A stretch of 64,000 nucleotides of DNA from Euonymus europaeus (taxonomy: Eukaryota; Streptophyta; Magnoliopsida; Celastrales; Celastraceae), in the NCBI GenBank assembly GCA_963580455.1, contig OY756962.1, forward strand, positions 14,774,001-14,838,000, written 5' to 3'. Each line of letters opens with the position of its first letter. Position 1 is the stretch's first letter. Positions 39,364 through 50,819 of this stretch are shown here, in pieces. Under the pieces are notes generated by a model. It saw only the letters and a list, made by a program, of their open reading frames with translations. It did not search any database and had not been told where the DNA came from. A program made the translations under genes and the position numbers.

Positions 39364-42300
39364 GTTGAGCAACATCGGACCCTCAAAGTTGCTCGGTGTT
39401 CACTTTTTATTGTTCTTCTAAGTTAAAATTTACGAGTATAAGCTTCCTAGATTATTTCGATGCCAAAAAATGAACTTTTTACGACAAATGGACAAAACCG
39501 TTAAAATCTCCTCCATAGAGAGAGTTGAGCAACTTCTGACCATCACAGTTGCTCGGTGTACACTTTTTATTGTTCTTCTATGTCAAATTTTATGAGTATA
39601 AGCTTCCAAGATTATTTTGATTCCAAATCACCAACTTTCTATGAGAAATAGACAAAACCGTTAAAAGCTCCTCCATAGAGAGAGTTGAGCAACTTCGAAC
39701 CATCAAAGTTGCTCGATGTACACTTTTTATTGTTCTTCTATGTAAAATTTTATGAGTATAAGCTTCTTAGATTATTTTGATGCGAAGAAACGAACTTTTT
39801 ATGACAAAAGGACAAAACCGTTAAAAGCTCCTCCATAGAGAGAGTTGAGAAACTTCGGAACATCAAAGTTGCTCGGTGTACACTTTTTATTGTTCTTCTT
39901 TGTCAAATTTTATGAGTAGAAGCTCCCTAGATTATTTCGATGCTAAAACACCATCTTTCTATGACAAATGAAAAAAACCGTTAAAAGCCCCTCCATAGAG
40001 AGAGTTGAGCAACTTCGGACCATCAAAGTTGCTCGGTGTACACTTTTTTATTGTTCTTCTTTGTCAAATTTTACGAGTATAAGCTTCCTAGATTATTTCG
40101 ATGCTAAAACACCATCTTTCTGTGACAAATGGACAAAACCGTTAAAAGCGCCTACATAGAGAGATTTGAGCAACTTCGGACCATCAAAGTTGCTCGGTGT
40201 ACACTTTTTATTGTTCTTTTATGTCAAATTTTATGAGTATAATCTTCCAAGATTATTTTGATTCCAAATCACCAACTTTCTATGAGAAATGGACAAAACC
40301 GTTAAAAGCTCCTCCATAGAGAGTTTGGAGAAACTTCGAACCATCAAAGTTGCTCGATGTACACTTTCTATTGTTCTTATATGTTAAATTTTATGAGTAT
40401 AAGCTTCCTACATTATTTCGATTCCAAATCACCAACTTTCTATGAGAAATGAACAAAACCGTTAAAAGCTCCTCCATATAGAGAGTTGAGCAACATCGGA
40501 CCCTCAAAGTTGCTCGGTGTACACTTTTTATTGTTCTTCTAAGTTAAAATTTACGAGTATAAGCTTCCTAGATTATTTCGATGCCAAAAAATGAACTTTT
40601 TACGACAAATGGACAAAACCGTTAAAATCTCCTCCATAGAGAGAGTTGAGCAACTTCTGACCATCACAGTTGCTCGGTGTACACTTTTTATTGTTCTTCT
40701 ATGTCAAATTTTATGAGTATAAGCTTCCAAGATTATTTTGATTCCAAATCACCAACTTTCTATGAGAAATAGACAAAACCGTTAAAAGCTCCTCCATAGA
40801 GAGAGTTGAGCAACTTCGAACCATCAAAGTTGCTCGATGTACACTTTTTACTGTTCTTCTATGTAAAATTTTATGAGTATAAGCTTCCTAGATTATTTTG
40901 ATGCGAAGAAACGAACTTTTTATGACAAAAGGACAAAACCGTTAAAAGCTCCTCCATAGAGAGAGTTGAGAAACTTCGGAACATCAAAGTTGCTCGGTGT
41001 ACACTTTTTATTGTTCTTCTTTGTCAAATTTTATGAGTAGAAGCTCCCTAGATTATTTCGATGCTAAAACACCATCTTTCTATGACAAATGAAAAAAACC
41101 GTTAAAAGCCCCTCCATAGAGAGAGTTGAGCAACTTCGGACCATCAAAGTTGCTCGGTGTACACTTTTTTATTGTTCTTCTTTGTCAAATTTTACGAGTA
41201 TAAGCTTCCTAGATTATTTCGATGCTAAAACACCATCTTTCTGTGACAAATGGACAAAACCGTTAAAAGCGCCTACATAGAGAGATTTGAGCAACTTCGG
41301 ACCATCAAAGTTGCTCGGTGTACACTTTTTATTGTTCTTTTATGTCAAATTTTATGAGTATAATCTTCCAAGATTATTTTGATTCCAAATCACCAACTTT
41401 CTATGAGAAATGGACAAAACCGTTAAAAGCTCCTCCATAGAGAGTTTGGAGAAACTTCGAACCATCAAAGTTGCTCGATGTACACTTTTTATTGTTCTTA
41501 TATGTTAAATTTTATGAGTATAAGCTTCCTACATTATTTCGATTCCAAATCACCAACTTTCTATGAGAAATGAACAAAACCGTTAAAAGCTCCTCCATAT
41601 AGAGAGTTGAGCAACATCGGACCCTCAAAGTTGCTCGGTGTACACTTTTTATTGTTCTTGTAAGTTAAAATTTACGAGTATAAGCTTCCTAGATTATTTC
41701 GATGCCAAAAAATGAACTTTTTACGACAAATGGACAAAACCGTTAAAATCTCCTCCATAGAGAGAGTTGAGCAACTTCTGACCATCACAGTTGCTCGGTG
41801 TACACTTTTTATTGTTCTTCTATGTCAAATTTTATGAGTATAAGCTTCCAAGATTATTTTGATTCCAAATCACCAACTTTCTTTGAGAAATTGACAAAAC
41901 CGTTAAAAGCTCCTCCATAGAGAGAGTTGAGCAACTTCGAACCATCAAAGTTGCTCGATGTACACTTTTTATTGTTCTTCTATGTAAAATTTTATGAGTA
42001 TAAGCTTCCTACATTATTTTGATGCGAAGAAACGAACTTTTTATGACAAAAGGACAAAACCGTTAAAAGCTCCTCCATAGAGAGAGTTGAGAAACTTCGG
42101 AACATCAAAGTTGCTCGGTGTACACTTTTTATTGTTCTTCTTTGTCAAATTTTATGAGTAGAAGCTCCCTAGATTATTTCGATGCTAAAACACCATCTTT
42201 CTATGACAAATGAAAAAAACCGTTAAAAGCCTCTCCATAGAGAGAGTTGAGCAACTTCGGACCATCAAAGTTGCTCGGTGTACACTTTTTATTGTTCTTC

Positions 42301-45300
42301 TTTGTCAAATTTTACGAGTATAAGCTTCCTAGATTATTTCGATGCTAAAACACCATCTTTCTGTGACAAATGGACAAAACCGTTAAAAGCGCCTACATAG
42401 AGAGATTTGAGCAACTTCGGACCATCAAAGTTGCTCGGTGTACACTTTTTATTGTTCTTTTATGTCAAATTTTATGAGTATAATCTTCCAAGATTATTTT
42501 GATTCCAAATCACCAACTTTCTATGAGAAATGGACAAAACCGTTAAAAGCTCCTCCATAGAGAGTTTGGAGAAACTTCGAACCATCAAAGTTGCTCGATG
42601 TACACTTTTTATTGTTCTTATATGTTAAATTTTATGAGTATAAGCTTCCTACATTATTTCGATTCCAAATCACCAACTTTCTATGAGAAATGAACAAAAC
42701 CGTTAAAAGCTCCTCCATATAGAGAGTTGAGCAACATCGGACCCTCAAAGTTGCTCGGTGTACACTTTTTATTGTTCTTCTAAGTTAAAATTTACGAGTA
42801 TAAGCTTCCTAGATTATTTCGATGCCAAAAAATGAACTTTTTACGACAAATGGACAAAACCGTTAAAATCTCCTCCATAGAGAGAGTTGAGCAACTTCTG
42901 ACCATCACAGTTGCTCGGTGTACACTTTTTATTGTTCTTCTATGTCAAATTTTATGAGTATAAGCTTCCAAGATTATTTTGATTCCAAATCACCAACTTT
43001 CTATGAGAAATAGACAAAACCGTTAAAAGCTCCTCCATAGAGAGAGTTGAGCAACTTCGAACCATCAAAGTTGCTCGATGTACACTTTTTATTGTTCTTC
43101 TATGTAAAATTTTATGAGTATAAGCTTCCTAGATTATTTTGATGCGAAGAAACGAACTTTTTATGACAAAAGGACAAAACCGTTAAAAGCTCCTCCATAG
43201 AGAGAGTTGAGAAACTTCGGAACATCAAAGTTGCTCGGTGTACACTTTTTATTGTTCTTCTTTGTCAAATTTTATGAGTAGAAGCTCCCTAGATTATTTC
43301 GATGCTAAAACACCATCTTTCTATGACAAATGAAAAAAACCGTTAAAAGCCCCTCCATAGAGAGAGTTGAGCAACTTCGGACCATCAAAGTTGCTCGGTG
43401 TACACTTTTTTATTGTTCTTCTTTGTCAAATTTTACGAGTATAAGCTTCCTAGATTATTTCGATGCTAAAACACCATCTTTCTGTGACAAATGGACAAAA
43501 CCGTTAAAAGCGCCTACATAGAGAGATTTGAGCAACTTCGGACCATCAAAGTTGCTCGGTGTACACTTTTTATTGTTCTTTTATGTCAAATTTTATGAGT
43601 ATAATCTTCCAAGATTATTTTGATTCCAAATCACCAACTTTCTATGAGAAATGGACAAAACCGTTAAAAGCTCCTCCATAGAGAGTTTGGAGAAACTTCG
43701 AACCATCAAAGTTGCTCGATGTACACTTTTTATTGTTCTTATATGTTAAATTTTATGAGTATAAGCTTCCTACATTATTTCGATTCCAAATCACCAACTT
43801 TCTATGAGAAATGAACAAAACCGTTAAAAGCTCCTCCATATAGAGAGTTGAGCAACATCGGACCCTCAAAGTTGCTCGGTGTACACTTTTTATTGTTCTT
43901 GTAAGTTAAAATTTACGAGTATAAGCTTCCTAGATTATTTCGATGCCAAAAAATGAACTTTTTACGACAAATGGACAAAACCGTTAAAATCTCCTCCATA
44001 GAGAGAGTTGAGCAACTTCTGACCATCACAGTTGCTCGGTGTACACTTTTTATTGTTCTTCTATGTCAAATTTTATGAGTATAAGCTTCCAAGATTATTT
44101 TGATTCCAAATCACCAACTTTCTTTGAGAAATTGAGAAAACCGTTAAAAGCTCCTCCATAGAGAGAGTTGAGCAACTTCGAACCATCAAAGTTGCTCGAT
44201 GTACACTTTTTATTGTTCTTCTATGTAAAATTTTATGAGTATAAGCTTCCTAGATTATTTTGATGCGAAGAAACGAACTTTTTATGACAAAAGGACAAAA
44301 CCGTTAAAAGCTCCTCCATAGAGAGAGTTGAGAAACTTCGGAACATCAAAGTTGCTCGGTGTACACTTTTTATTGTTCTTCTTTGTCAAATTTTATGAGT
44401 AGAAGCTCCCTAGATTATTTCGATGCTAAAACACCATCTTTCTATGACAAATGAAAAAAACCGTTAAAAGCCTCTCCATAGAGAGAGTTGAGCAACTTCG
44501 GACCATCAAAGTTGCTCGGTGTACACTTTTTATTGTTCTTCTTTGTCAAATTTTACGAGTATAAGCTTCCTAGATTATTTCGATGCTAAAACACCATCTT
44601 TCTGTGACAAATGGACAAAACCGTTAAAAGCGCCTACATAGAGAGATTTGAGCAACTTCGGACCATCAAAGTTGCTCGGTGTACACTTTTTATTGTTCTT
44701 TTATGTCAAATTTTATGAGTATAATCTTCCAAGATTATTTTGATTCCAAATCACCAACTTTCTATGAGAAATGGACAAAACCGTTAAAAGCTCCTCCATA
44801 GAGAGTTTGGAGAAACTTCGATTCATCAAAGTTGCTCGATGTACACTTTTTATTGTTCTTATATGTTAAATTTTATGAGTATAAGCTTCCTACATTATTT
44901 CGATTCCAAATCACCAACTTTCTATGAGAAATGAACAAAACCGTTAAAAGCTCCTCCATATAGAGAGTTGAGCAACATCGGACCCTCAAAGTTGCTCGGT
45001 GTACACTTTTTATTGTTCTTCTAAGTTAAAATTTACGAGTATAAGCTTCCTAGATTATTTCGATGCCAAAAAATGAACTTTTTACGACAAATGGACAAAA
45101 CCGTTAAAATCTCCTCCATAGAGAGAGTTGAGCAACTTCTGACCATCACAGTTGCTCGGTGTACACTTTTTATTGTTCTTCTATGTCAAATTTTATGAGT
45201 ATAAGCTTCCAAGATTATTTTGATTCCAAATCACCAACTTTCTTTGAGAAATAGACAAAACCGTTAAAAGCTCCTCCATAGAGAGAGTTGAGCAACTTCG

Positions 45301-46530
45301 AACCATCAAAGTTGCTCGATGTACACTTTTTATTGTTCTTCTATGTAAAATTTTATGAGTATAAGCTTCCTAGATTATTTTGATGCGAAGAAACGAACTT
45401 TTTATGACAAAAGGACAAAACCGTTAAAAGCTCCTCCATAGAGAGAGTTGAGAAACTTCGGAACATCAAAGTTGCTCGGTGTACACTTTTTATTGTTCTT
45501 CTTTGTCAAATTTTATGAGTAGAAGCTCCCTAGATTATTTCGATGCTAAAACACCATCTTTCTATGACAAATGAAAAAAACCGTTAAAATCCCCTCCATA
45601 GAGAGAGTTGAGCAACTTCGGACCATCAAAGTTGCTCGGTGTACACTTTTTATTGTTCTTCTTTGTCAAATTTTACGAGTATAAGCTTCCTAGATTATTT
45701 CGCTGCTAAAACACCATCTTTCTGTGACAAATGGACAAAACCGTTAAAAGCGCCTACATAGAGAGATTTGAGCAACTTCGGACCATCAAAGTTGCTCGGT
45801 GTACACTTTTTATTGTTCTTTTATGTCAAATTTTATGAGTATAATCTTCCAAGATTATTTTGATTCCAAATCACCAACTTTCTATGAGAAATGGACAAAA
45901 CCGTTAAAAGCTCCTCCATAGAGAGTTTGGAGAAACTTCGAACCATCAAAGTTGCTCGATGTACACTTTTTATTGTTCTTATATGTTAAATTTTATGAGT
46001 ATAAGCTTCCTACATTATTTCGATTCCAAATCACCAACTTTCTATGAGAAATGAATAAAACCGTTAAAAGCTCCTCCATATAGAGAGTTGAGCAACATCG
46101 GACCCTCAAAGTTGCTCGGTGTACACTTTTTATTGTTCTTCTAAGTTAAAATTTACGAGTATAAGCTTCCTAGATTATTTCGATGCCAAAAAATGAACTT
46201 TTTACGACAAATGGACAAAACCGTTAAAATCTCCTCCATAGAGAGAGTTGAGCAACTTCTGACCATCACAGTTGCTCGGTGTACACTTTTTATTGTTCTT
46301 CTATGTCAAATTTTATGAGTATAAGCTTCCAAGATTATTTTGATTCCAAATCACCAACTTTCTATGAGAAATAGACAAAACCGTTAAAAGCTCCTCCATA
46401 GAGAGAGTTGAGCAACTTCGAACCATCAAAGTTGCTCGATGTACACTTTTTATTGTTCTTCTATGTAAAATTTTATGAGTATAAGCTTCCTAGATTATTT
46501 TGATGCGAAGAAACGAACTTTTTATGACAA
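39364..46530 (+). repeat. 1,120-bp 7-mer HOR, block 2 (6 copies + part)
   Basis: The same seven-monomer unit as block 1, with units starting at 39,364; 40,485; 41,606; 42,726; 43,847; 44,967 and 46,087. Units 1, 2 and 4 are 1,121 bp because M5 carries an extra T in the tract after GTACAC (40,041; 41,161; 43,401 regions). Units 2-3 and 4-5 are near-identical pairs (see findings). The seventh unit stops inside M3. After GAACTTTTTATGAC the sequence changes to a non-HOR version (AAATGGAC and AGCCCCTC instead of AAAAGGAC and AGCTCC), about 25-45 bp before the retrotransposon. Confidence 0.95.
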
Positions 46531-46551
46531 ATGGACAAAACCGTTAAAAGC

Positions 46552-46556
46552 CCCTC
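46552..46556. repeat. Target site duplication, left copy
   Basis: CCCTC directly precedes the TG end of the element and is repeated directly after its CA end at 55,775-55,779. Removing the element and one copy restores an ordinary monomer join (AGCCCCTCCATAGAGAG). Five bases is the usual target duplication for Ty3/gypsy integrases. Confidence 0.95.
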
Positions 46557-47503
46557 TGTCACGCCCCGTTTCCGGAGACGCGACTGGGTGCTCTCTCCGC
46601 ACCCTTCCTAGGTCACTAGTGTGAACATCCGGGATCAACCGGAAATCCGGCGGACCTCCCCGTATATCGGAGAGCGCCCACCTGCATCAGAAACGCAGCA
46701 ACAACAACATCACACTAGCAACCTAGCAAACATAGGCCTCGGGCCTCAACCACATGCAATTCTGACCCTAGGCCTCGGGCCATCCACTACCAGCATGCAC
46801 AAACTGATGGCATCACATATAAGTCAACACACAGATTTATAAAACATCAAATATAACCATAAATCAACATCTACATCCACATACAAGCACCACAGTGCCA
46901 AATGGTTATATTCTCTCAACATAGATATACTATGTACACCCACATGCATAGAGTATATCTCTAGCACCCTATTCTATCCAGGGCCATCCATGTCATGACC
47001 TGCTCACCGATCCGCAGCACCAGTACCCGTACCAGTGTCTCCTGTGGAAGGAAGAAAGTAAAGGAGTGAGCTAGAAGCTCAGTAGGGTATGAAGTAAACA
47101 TCAATATAAGCTGAAACAAAGGAAAGTAATGCATCAATATGTTCCTACCACATGAACGTATACTCAACAATTCACATCAACATTTACCCGGATAACCCCT
47201 TCGGATCATAACAACCACAATATCATTGCAACTCAATGAAATATTGCACGGGAGCAAGCTCACCACAACCAACCACTCCTAGGATCAACCGGTTGCGTGA
47301 ACCTATCACGCCCGCACCCCACAAGGCAAGTCACTCTTGACCTTACCCCTAGTGCGTTATCCTACTTGGAGTTCACATGACTCAGTGGTAACTCTCATCA
47401 CCTCGTCATCCCCCCAAGTAGCTTTCAAGAAACCTAAAGGTTTCCGAGTCCATACCCGGTCCCCCATGCAACTCTAATGCATTATGTCATGACATGCTGA
47501 ATA

Positions 47504-47540
47504 GATATATATATGAACAACCTACATATATATATACATA
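47504..47540 (-). promoter_or_regulatory. AT-alternating tract, possible TATA region of 3' LTR
   Basis: Two runs of alternating T and A separated by CAACCTACA, matching the tract at 54,624-54,662 in the other LTR. It lies roughly 1.2 kb into the LTR in the direction of transcription, a plausible place for a U3 core promoter. No transcription start can be proved. A TATAAAT on the minus strand near 46,840 is an alternative. Confidence 0.3.
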
Positions 47541-48293
47541 ACTACCATGATGCATGAACGGAAATCACATCGTGTCCATAGGAGATGGAACACACACTCG
47601 GGTCATGCAACATCAAGAATCAACAAGAATCACAATTAGGGTTCGTTTCCCCTTAGGAGCAATTAAGGCGGAAACACAAATGGAACGACCAATGAGGAAT
47701 CGAAAATCTCTTTACATATCGAAAACGAACGATAGAAAGTATGGTTGGAAATCCCCTACCTCGTGTCGAGTAAATTACCACAATTTCCCAAATTTCATTC
47801 CTAGGGTTTCGGTTTGCCCAAACCTACAATGTGGCATAACCGAACCCTCACAAGCATCAATAAACAACCACAACTCATATAAACATCAATTAAAATCAAT
47901 AAATTCGAAATCACTTACTTCTCTCTCTAGAAATTCCTTCCAAAATCCTCCAACTCACTCCAAGCTCAACTCAACTCCAAAACACAAACCAATCTACATA
48001 AACATCCAAAATCAACCTATAAACAACATATCTAAAGCATAGCACTCAACTCTTCAAGAATCTAGCAAATCTAGAAAAACCTAGAATTTCCAAAAACTAA
48101 GAAAAACTTACCAAATCACTTGAATCAACCTTGCTTAGTTCAAGGATCATCATTCCACAATATCCAAGTCAATCTCTTGCCAAAATGTCCTTCTCTCTCT
48201 TCTTCTCTCTCACTTTCTCTCTCTAGTCGGGCTCCCAAGAAGAAAATATGCAGGAAATGTCTGAAACTAAGCTTAAAAACTGATTTCCCGATA

Positions 48294-48496
48294 ACCGTCT
48301 GGACGCCCAAAGTGACCGTCCGGACGCTTCACTGTTCTCTCAACACTCTGCCCACCTCGTAGGCTTAACCGTCCGGACGCCTCGTTAGACCGTCCGGACG
48401 GTCTACTGTTCACAGCACCAAAATTTTCTCTAAAAATGAATCTGCCCCAGTTCCTTCACAAACCGTCCGGACGGCTGTCTTAACCGTCCGGACGGT
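48294..48496. promoter_or_regulatory. GTCCGGAC palindrome cluster in 3' LTR
   Basis: Five perfect GTCCGGAC palindromes at 48,318, 48,371, 48,392, 48,465 and 48,486, plus a degenerate one (GTCTGGAC) at 48,297. Two extend to the 14-bp palindrome ACCGTCCGGACGGT (48,389-48,402 and 48,483-48,496). They lie in the first ~420 bp of U3. Their repetition and symmetry suggest binding sites for a dimeric factor, or CG-rich methylation targets. No factor is recognised. Confidence 0.6.
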
Positions 48497-48710
48497 TCCT
48501 GTTTTCCAGAAACCCAGTTTTTCTTACTTTAATTTTCCGGCTCGGTTCGAGCTTCGATTTGATATATTACGGGCCCGAAACGGACATGTATACTAAAAGT
48601 TATGCCCCATTTACCGAACCAAGCTCCAAAACTATTTTTCTATGATTCCGTACCTCACGGATCATCCGTATTTCGACTCAAAACTAAAAATTTTGGGTCG
48701 GGGTTTCACA

Positions 48711-48723
48711 TCCTTCCCCCCTT
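48711..48723 (-). other. Polypurine tract (plus-strand primer)
   Basis: On the minus strand AAGGGGGGAAGGA abuts the 3' LTR start (48,710). A purine run directly upstream of the 3' LTR is the RNase H-resistant primer for second-strand synthesis in LTR retrotransposons. It lies 25 bp beyond the integrase stop codon. Confidence 0.92.
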
Positions 48724-48748
48724 AGTAAAATTTCATCCCGAAATTTAA

Positions 48749-50194
48749 CTACACACACGTACCTGAATCTCCGAACAACTCCGGGTACCTTTCCTTCATT
48801 CGAGACTCCAACTCCCAAGTTGCTTCTTCAACTCCGTGGTACATCCACATCACTTTTACCAATGGTATCACACTCGACCTCGTGACCTTGTTCTGTCGGT
48901 CTAGAATCTTCACCGGGTGAAGAGTGTAGCTCCCATCTTCCTCAACTTCCAACGTAGTCCAATCTATCACATGCGACGGATCCCGCTCATATTTTTGAAG
49001 CATAGATACATGGAATACATTGTGAACCTTCTCAAGCTTCGGTGGAAGTGCCAAACGGTACGCCACCGGTCCAACTGTCTCCAAAATCTCAAATGGCCCC
49101 ACAAACCTCGGTGCCAACTTCCCATGCTTGCTATATCTCTGAATCCCCCGTCTCGGACTAACCTTCAAGAAAACCTTATCGCCTACAGCGAACTCCAAAG
49201 GTCTCCTCCTCCGGTCAGCATAAGACTTCTGTCGGCTCTGTGCGGTGATCAACCGCTTCCGTATCTCATCAACTCTCTCTCGTGCTTCTTTGATCATCTC
49301 CGGTCCTGACACAACTTTCTCACCAACCTCTGCCCAACACAAAGGCGACCTACAAGGCCTCCCGTAGAGTGCCTCATAAGGTGCCATCCCAATACTACTT
49401 TGGAAAGAGTTGTTATACACAAACTCCGCCAAATGTAAGTACCGATCCCAACTTCCTCCAAAATCAACTACACATGCCCGTAGTATGTCCTCCAAAATCT
49501 GTATGGTTCTCTCACTCTGCCCATCACTCTGAGGATGATAAGCTGTAGAGAAATCTAACTTCGTTCCCAATGCCTCCTGTAAACTACTCCAGAATCTACC
49601 TGTGAACCTCGGGTCTCGGTCCGACATAATGGATAATGGAATTCCGTGAAGTCTCACAATCTCCTTGACATACATAGTACTCAAGGTCTCCAATGAATCC
49701 GTCTTGTTCATGGGTAAGAAGTGTGCAGACTTAGTTAATCTGTCCACTATCACCCAAACAGCATCATGCCTCCTCTGAGTCATTGGCAATGCCGTCACAA
49801 AGTCCATTGTGATCTTCTCCCACTTCCATTGTGCTACCGGTAAGGGTTGCAACAATCCAGCTGGTCTCTGATGCTCTTCCTTCACTTGTTGACAAGTAAG
49901 ACACTTCGTCACAAATCTAGCAACATCGGCTTTCATGCCCTTCCACCAGAAACTCTGCCTCAAATCTCTATACATCTTCGTACCCCCTGGATGCATGGCA
50001 AACCAAGAATGATGTGCTTCCCTTAGAATCTCCTGTCTCAACTCATCATCTTCGGGAACCACTAACCTTCCCGCATATCGTACTCCACCATCATTCCCTC
50101 GAACCCATCCAAGACTCCCATCAATCACATCAAATGTATGATCTCCGTTTTGTGCATCTATAACCTTCTGAACCATCATAGGTCTCGAAGTCAT
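48749..50194 (-). CDS. Integrase with C-terminal chromodomain (pol fragment)
   Basis: 481-codon open stretch, the longest intact piece of pol. Residues ~61-101 form the H2C2 zinc finger (H61/H62, H68, C98, C101). The catalytic core has D131 (ITMDFV), D192 (SDRDPRF) and E228 (QSERT), with 35 residues between the last two, the classic DD35E spacing. Residues ~335-400 hold the GPY/F module ([16 protein letters not shown], then HNVFHVSML). Residues ~425-475 match the chromodomain-like tail of chromoviruses ([23 protein letters not shown]). Integrase inserts the DNA copy; the tail is thought to guide insertion to particular chromatin. All catalytic residues are present, but the piece is cut off from RT-RNaseH by a frameshift, and its first methionine is unlikely to be a natural start. 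Confidence 0.93.
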   Translation of the reverse strand: MTSRPMMVQKVIDAQNGDHTFDVIDGSLGWVRGNDGGVRYAGRLVVPEDDELRQEILREAHHSWFAMHPGGTKMYRDLRQSFWWKGMKADVARFVTKCLTCQQVKEEHQRPAGLLQPLPVAQWKWEKITMDFVTALPMTQRRHDAVWVIVDRLTKSAHFLPMNKTDSLETLSTMYVKEIVRLHGIPLSIMSDRDPRFTGRFWSSLQEALGTKLDFSTAYHPQSDGQSERTIQILEDILRACVVDFGGSWDRYLHLAEFVYNNSFQSSIGMAPYEALYGRPCRSPLCWAEVGEKVVSGPEMIKEARERVDEIRKRLITAQSRQKSYADRRRRPLEFAVGDKVFLKVSPRRGIQRYSKHGKLAPRFVGPFEILETVGPVAYRLALPPKLEKVHNVFHVSMLQKYERDPSHVIDWTTLEVEEDGSYTLHPVKILDRQNKVTRSSVIPLVKVMWMYHGVEEATWELESRMKERYPELFGDSGTCV

Positions 50195-50777
50195 ATATAG
50201 AACACAAATGCACCTTTTCCTCTTGACTCCTCAACTCCAATCCAAACTCATTGATTGTCTCCACAATTTTCCACTCATGCATTAATAGGCTAGCAACTCT
50301 CTGCTTCCTACTCAATGCATCCGCAACCACATTTGCTTTACCAGGATGGTATTGCAAATTAAAATCAAAATCCTCTAAGTACTCCATCCACCGCCTTTGC
50401 CGTAAGTTCAACTCCTTTTGGGTGAATAGGTACTTAAGGCTTTTGTGATCCGAGAACACCTCAAACGTCTCTCCGTAGAGATAGTACCTCCATTGCTTAA
50501 GAGCAAATACTACTGCCGCCAACTCCAGATCATGCACTGGATAGTTCCTCTCATGTGTCTTCAGCAACCTCGAACCATACTCTATCACTCGGCCCTGCTG
50601 CATGAACACACAACCCAACCCAACTCCAGATGCATCACAATACACCTGATAGCCAACATTCCTCTCCGGAACTACTAACACTGGAGGTGTTGTCAACCTC
50701 TTCTTCAACTCTTCAAATGCGGCCTCACATTCGTCTGTCCACACAAACGGTGTGCCCTTCTTTGTGAGCTGCGTCAT
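50130..50777 (-). CDS. RNase H domain (pol fragment)
   Basis: 215-codon open stretch. It starts in the RT-RNaseH connection ([15 protein letters not shown]) and covers RNase H, with the four acidic catalytic residues in place: D48 (YCDAS), E85 (DLELAAV), D110 (FSDHKSL) and D153 (ADALSRK). RNase H removes the RNA strand during reverse transcription. It is in the same frame as the piece upstream, from which it is separated only by the TAG at 50,820. The last ~20 codons, after ~50,195, are out-of-frame readthrough past a frameshift into the integrase part. The annotated start is simply the first methionine after the stop. Confidence 0.9.
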   Translation of the reverse strand: MTQLTKKGTPFVWTDECEAAFEELKKRLTTPPVLVVPERNVGYQVYCDASGVGLGCVFMQQGRVIEYGSRLLKTHERNYPVHDLELAAVVFALKQWRYYLYGETFEVFSDHKSLKYLFTQKELNLRQRRWMEYLEDFDFNLQYHPGKANVVADALSRKQRVASLLMHEWKIVETINEFGLELRSQEEKVHLCSIYDFETYDGSEGYRCTKRRSYI

Positions 50778-50819
50778 CGGCGAAGCAACTCTCGAAAAAT
50801 CCTCAATAAATCTCCGGTA

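Larger units (their letters stand above)
1..46551 (+). repeat. ~160-bp satellite array, left arm
   Basis: Head-to-tail tandem array of a ~160-bp AT-rich monomer, all copies in one orientation. In a typical monomer (dyad at 21,607-21,634) the order is: dyad GAGCAACTT/AAGTTGCTC, palindrome GTGTACAC at 21,636-21,643, a T-rich tract, a HindIII site at 21,680-21,685, a variable middle block, then ACAAAACCGTTAAAA and CCTCCATAGAGAG. The middle block comes in a few recurring versions: TTCCAAATCACCAACTTTC, GCCAAAAAATGAAC, GCTAAAACACCATC and GCGAAAAAACGAAC. Monomer spacing stays at 160 bp with rare 1-2 bp indels. The length is typical of plant centromeric satellites, which fit one nucleosome (known in general). 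The centromeric location is inferred, and I do not recognise a named satellite family. Confidence 0.97.
46557..48710 (-). repeat. 3' LTR (2,154 bp)
   Basis: Direct repeat of 53,671-55,774. On the minus strand it begins TGTGAAACCCCGACC at 48,710 and ends GGGGCGTGACA at 46,557. Relative to the 5' LTR it keeps a 73-bp stretch (starting at 48,389) but lacks small insertions of 8, 12, 2 and 1 bp. It contains five GTCCGGAC palindromes. The plus-strand open frame at 47,554-48,042 lies wholly in the LTR and is not considered a gene. Confidence 0.95.

Noticed and set aside
20964..46530. CRISPR-like array
   Set aside because: Repeats are contiguous 160-bp monomers without unique spacers, with no cas genes, in a plant-type context.
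1..46551. CENP-B box in the satellite
   Set aside because: I looked for the conserved bases of the mammalian box (TTCG...A..CGGG). The monomer has CTTCGGA and TTTCGAT but no match to the rest of the motif.
47554..48042. 162-codon plus-strand open frame in the 3' LTR, repeated at 54,670-55,167
   Set aside because: Its presence in both LTRs follows from LTR duplication, not selection. The product is Asn/Ser/Lys/His-rich low complexity, it is antisense to the element, and the two copies begin differently because of an indel.
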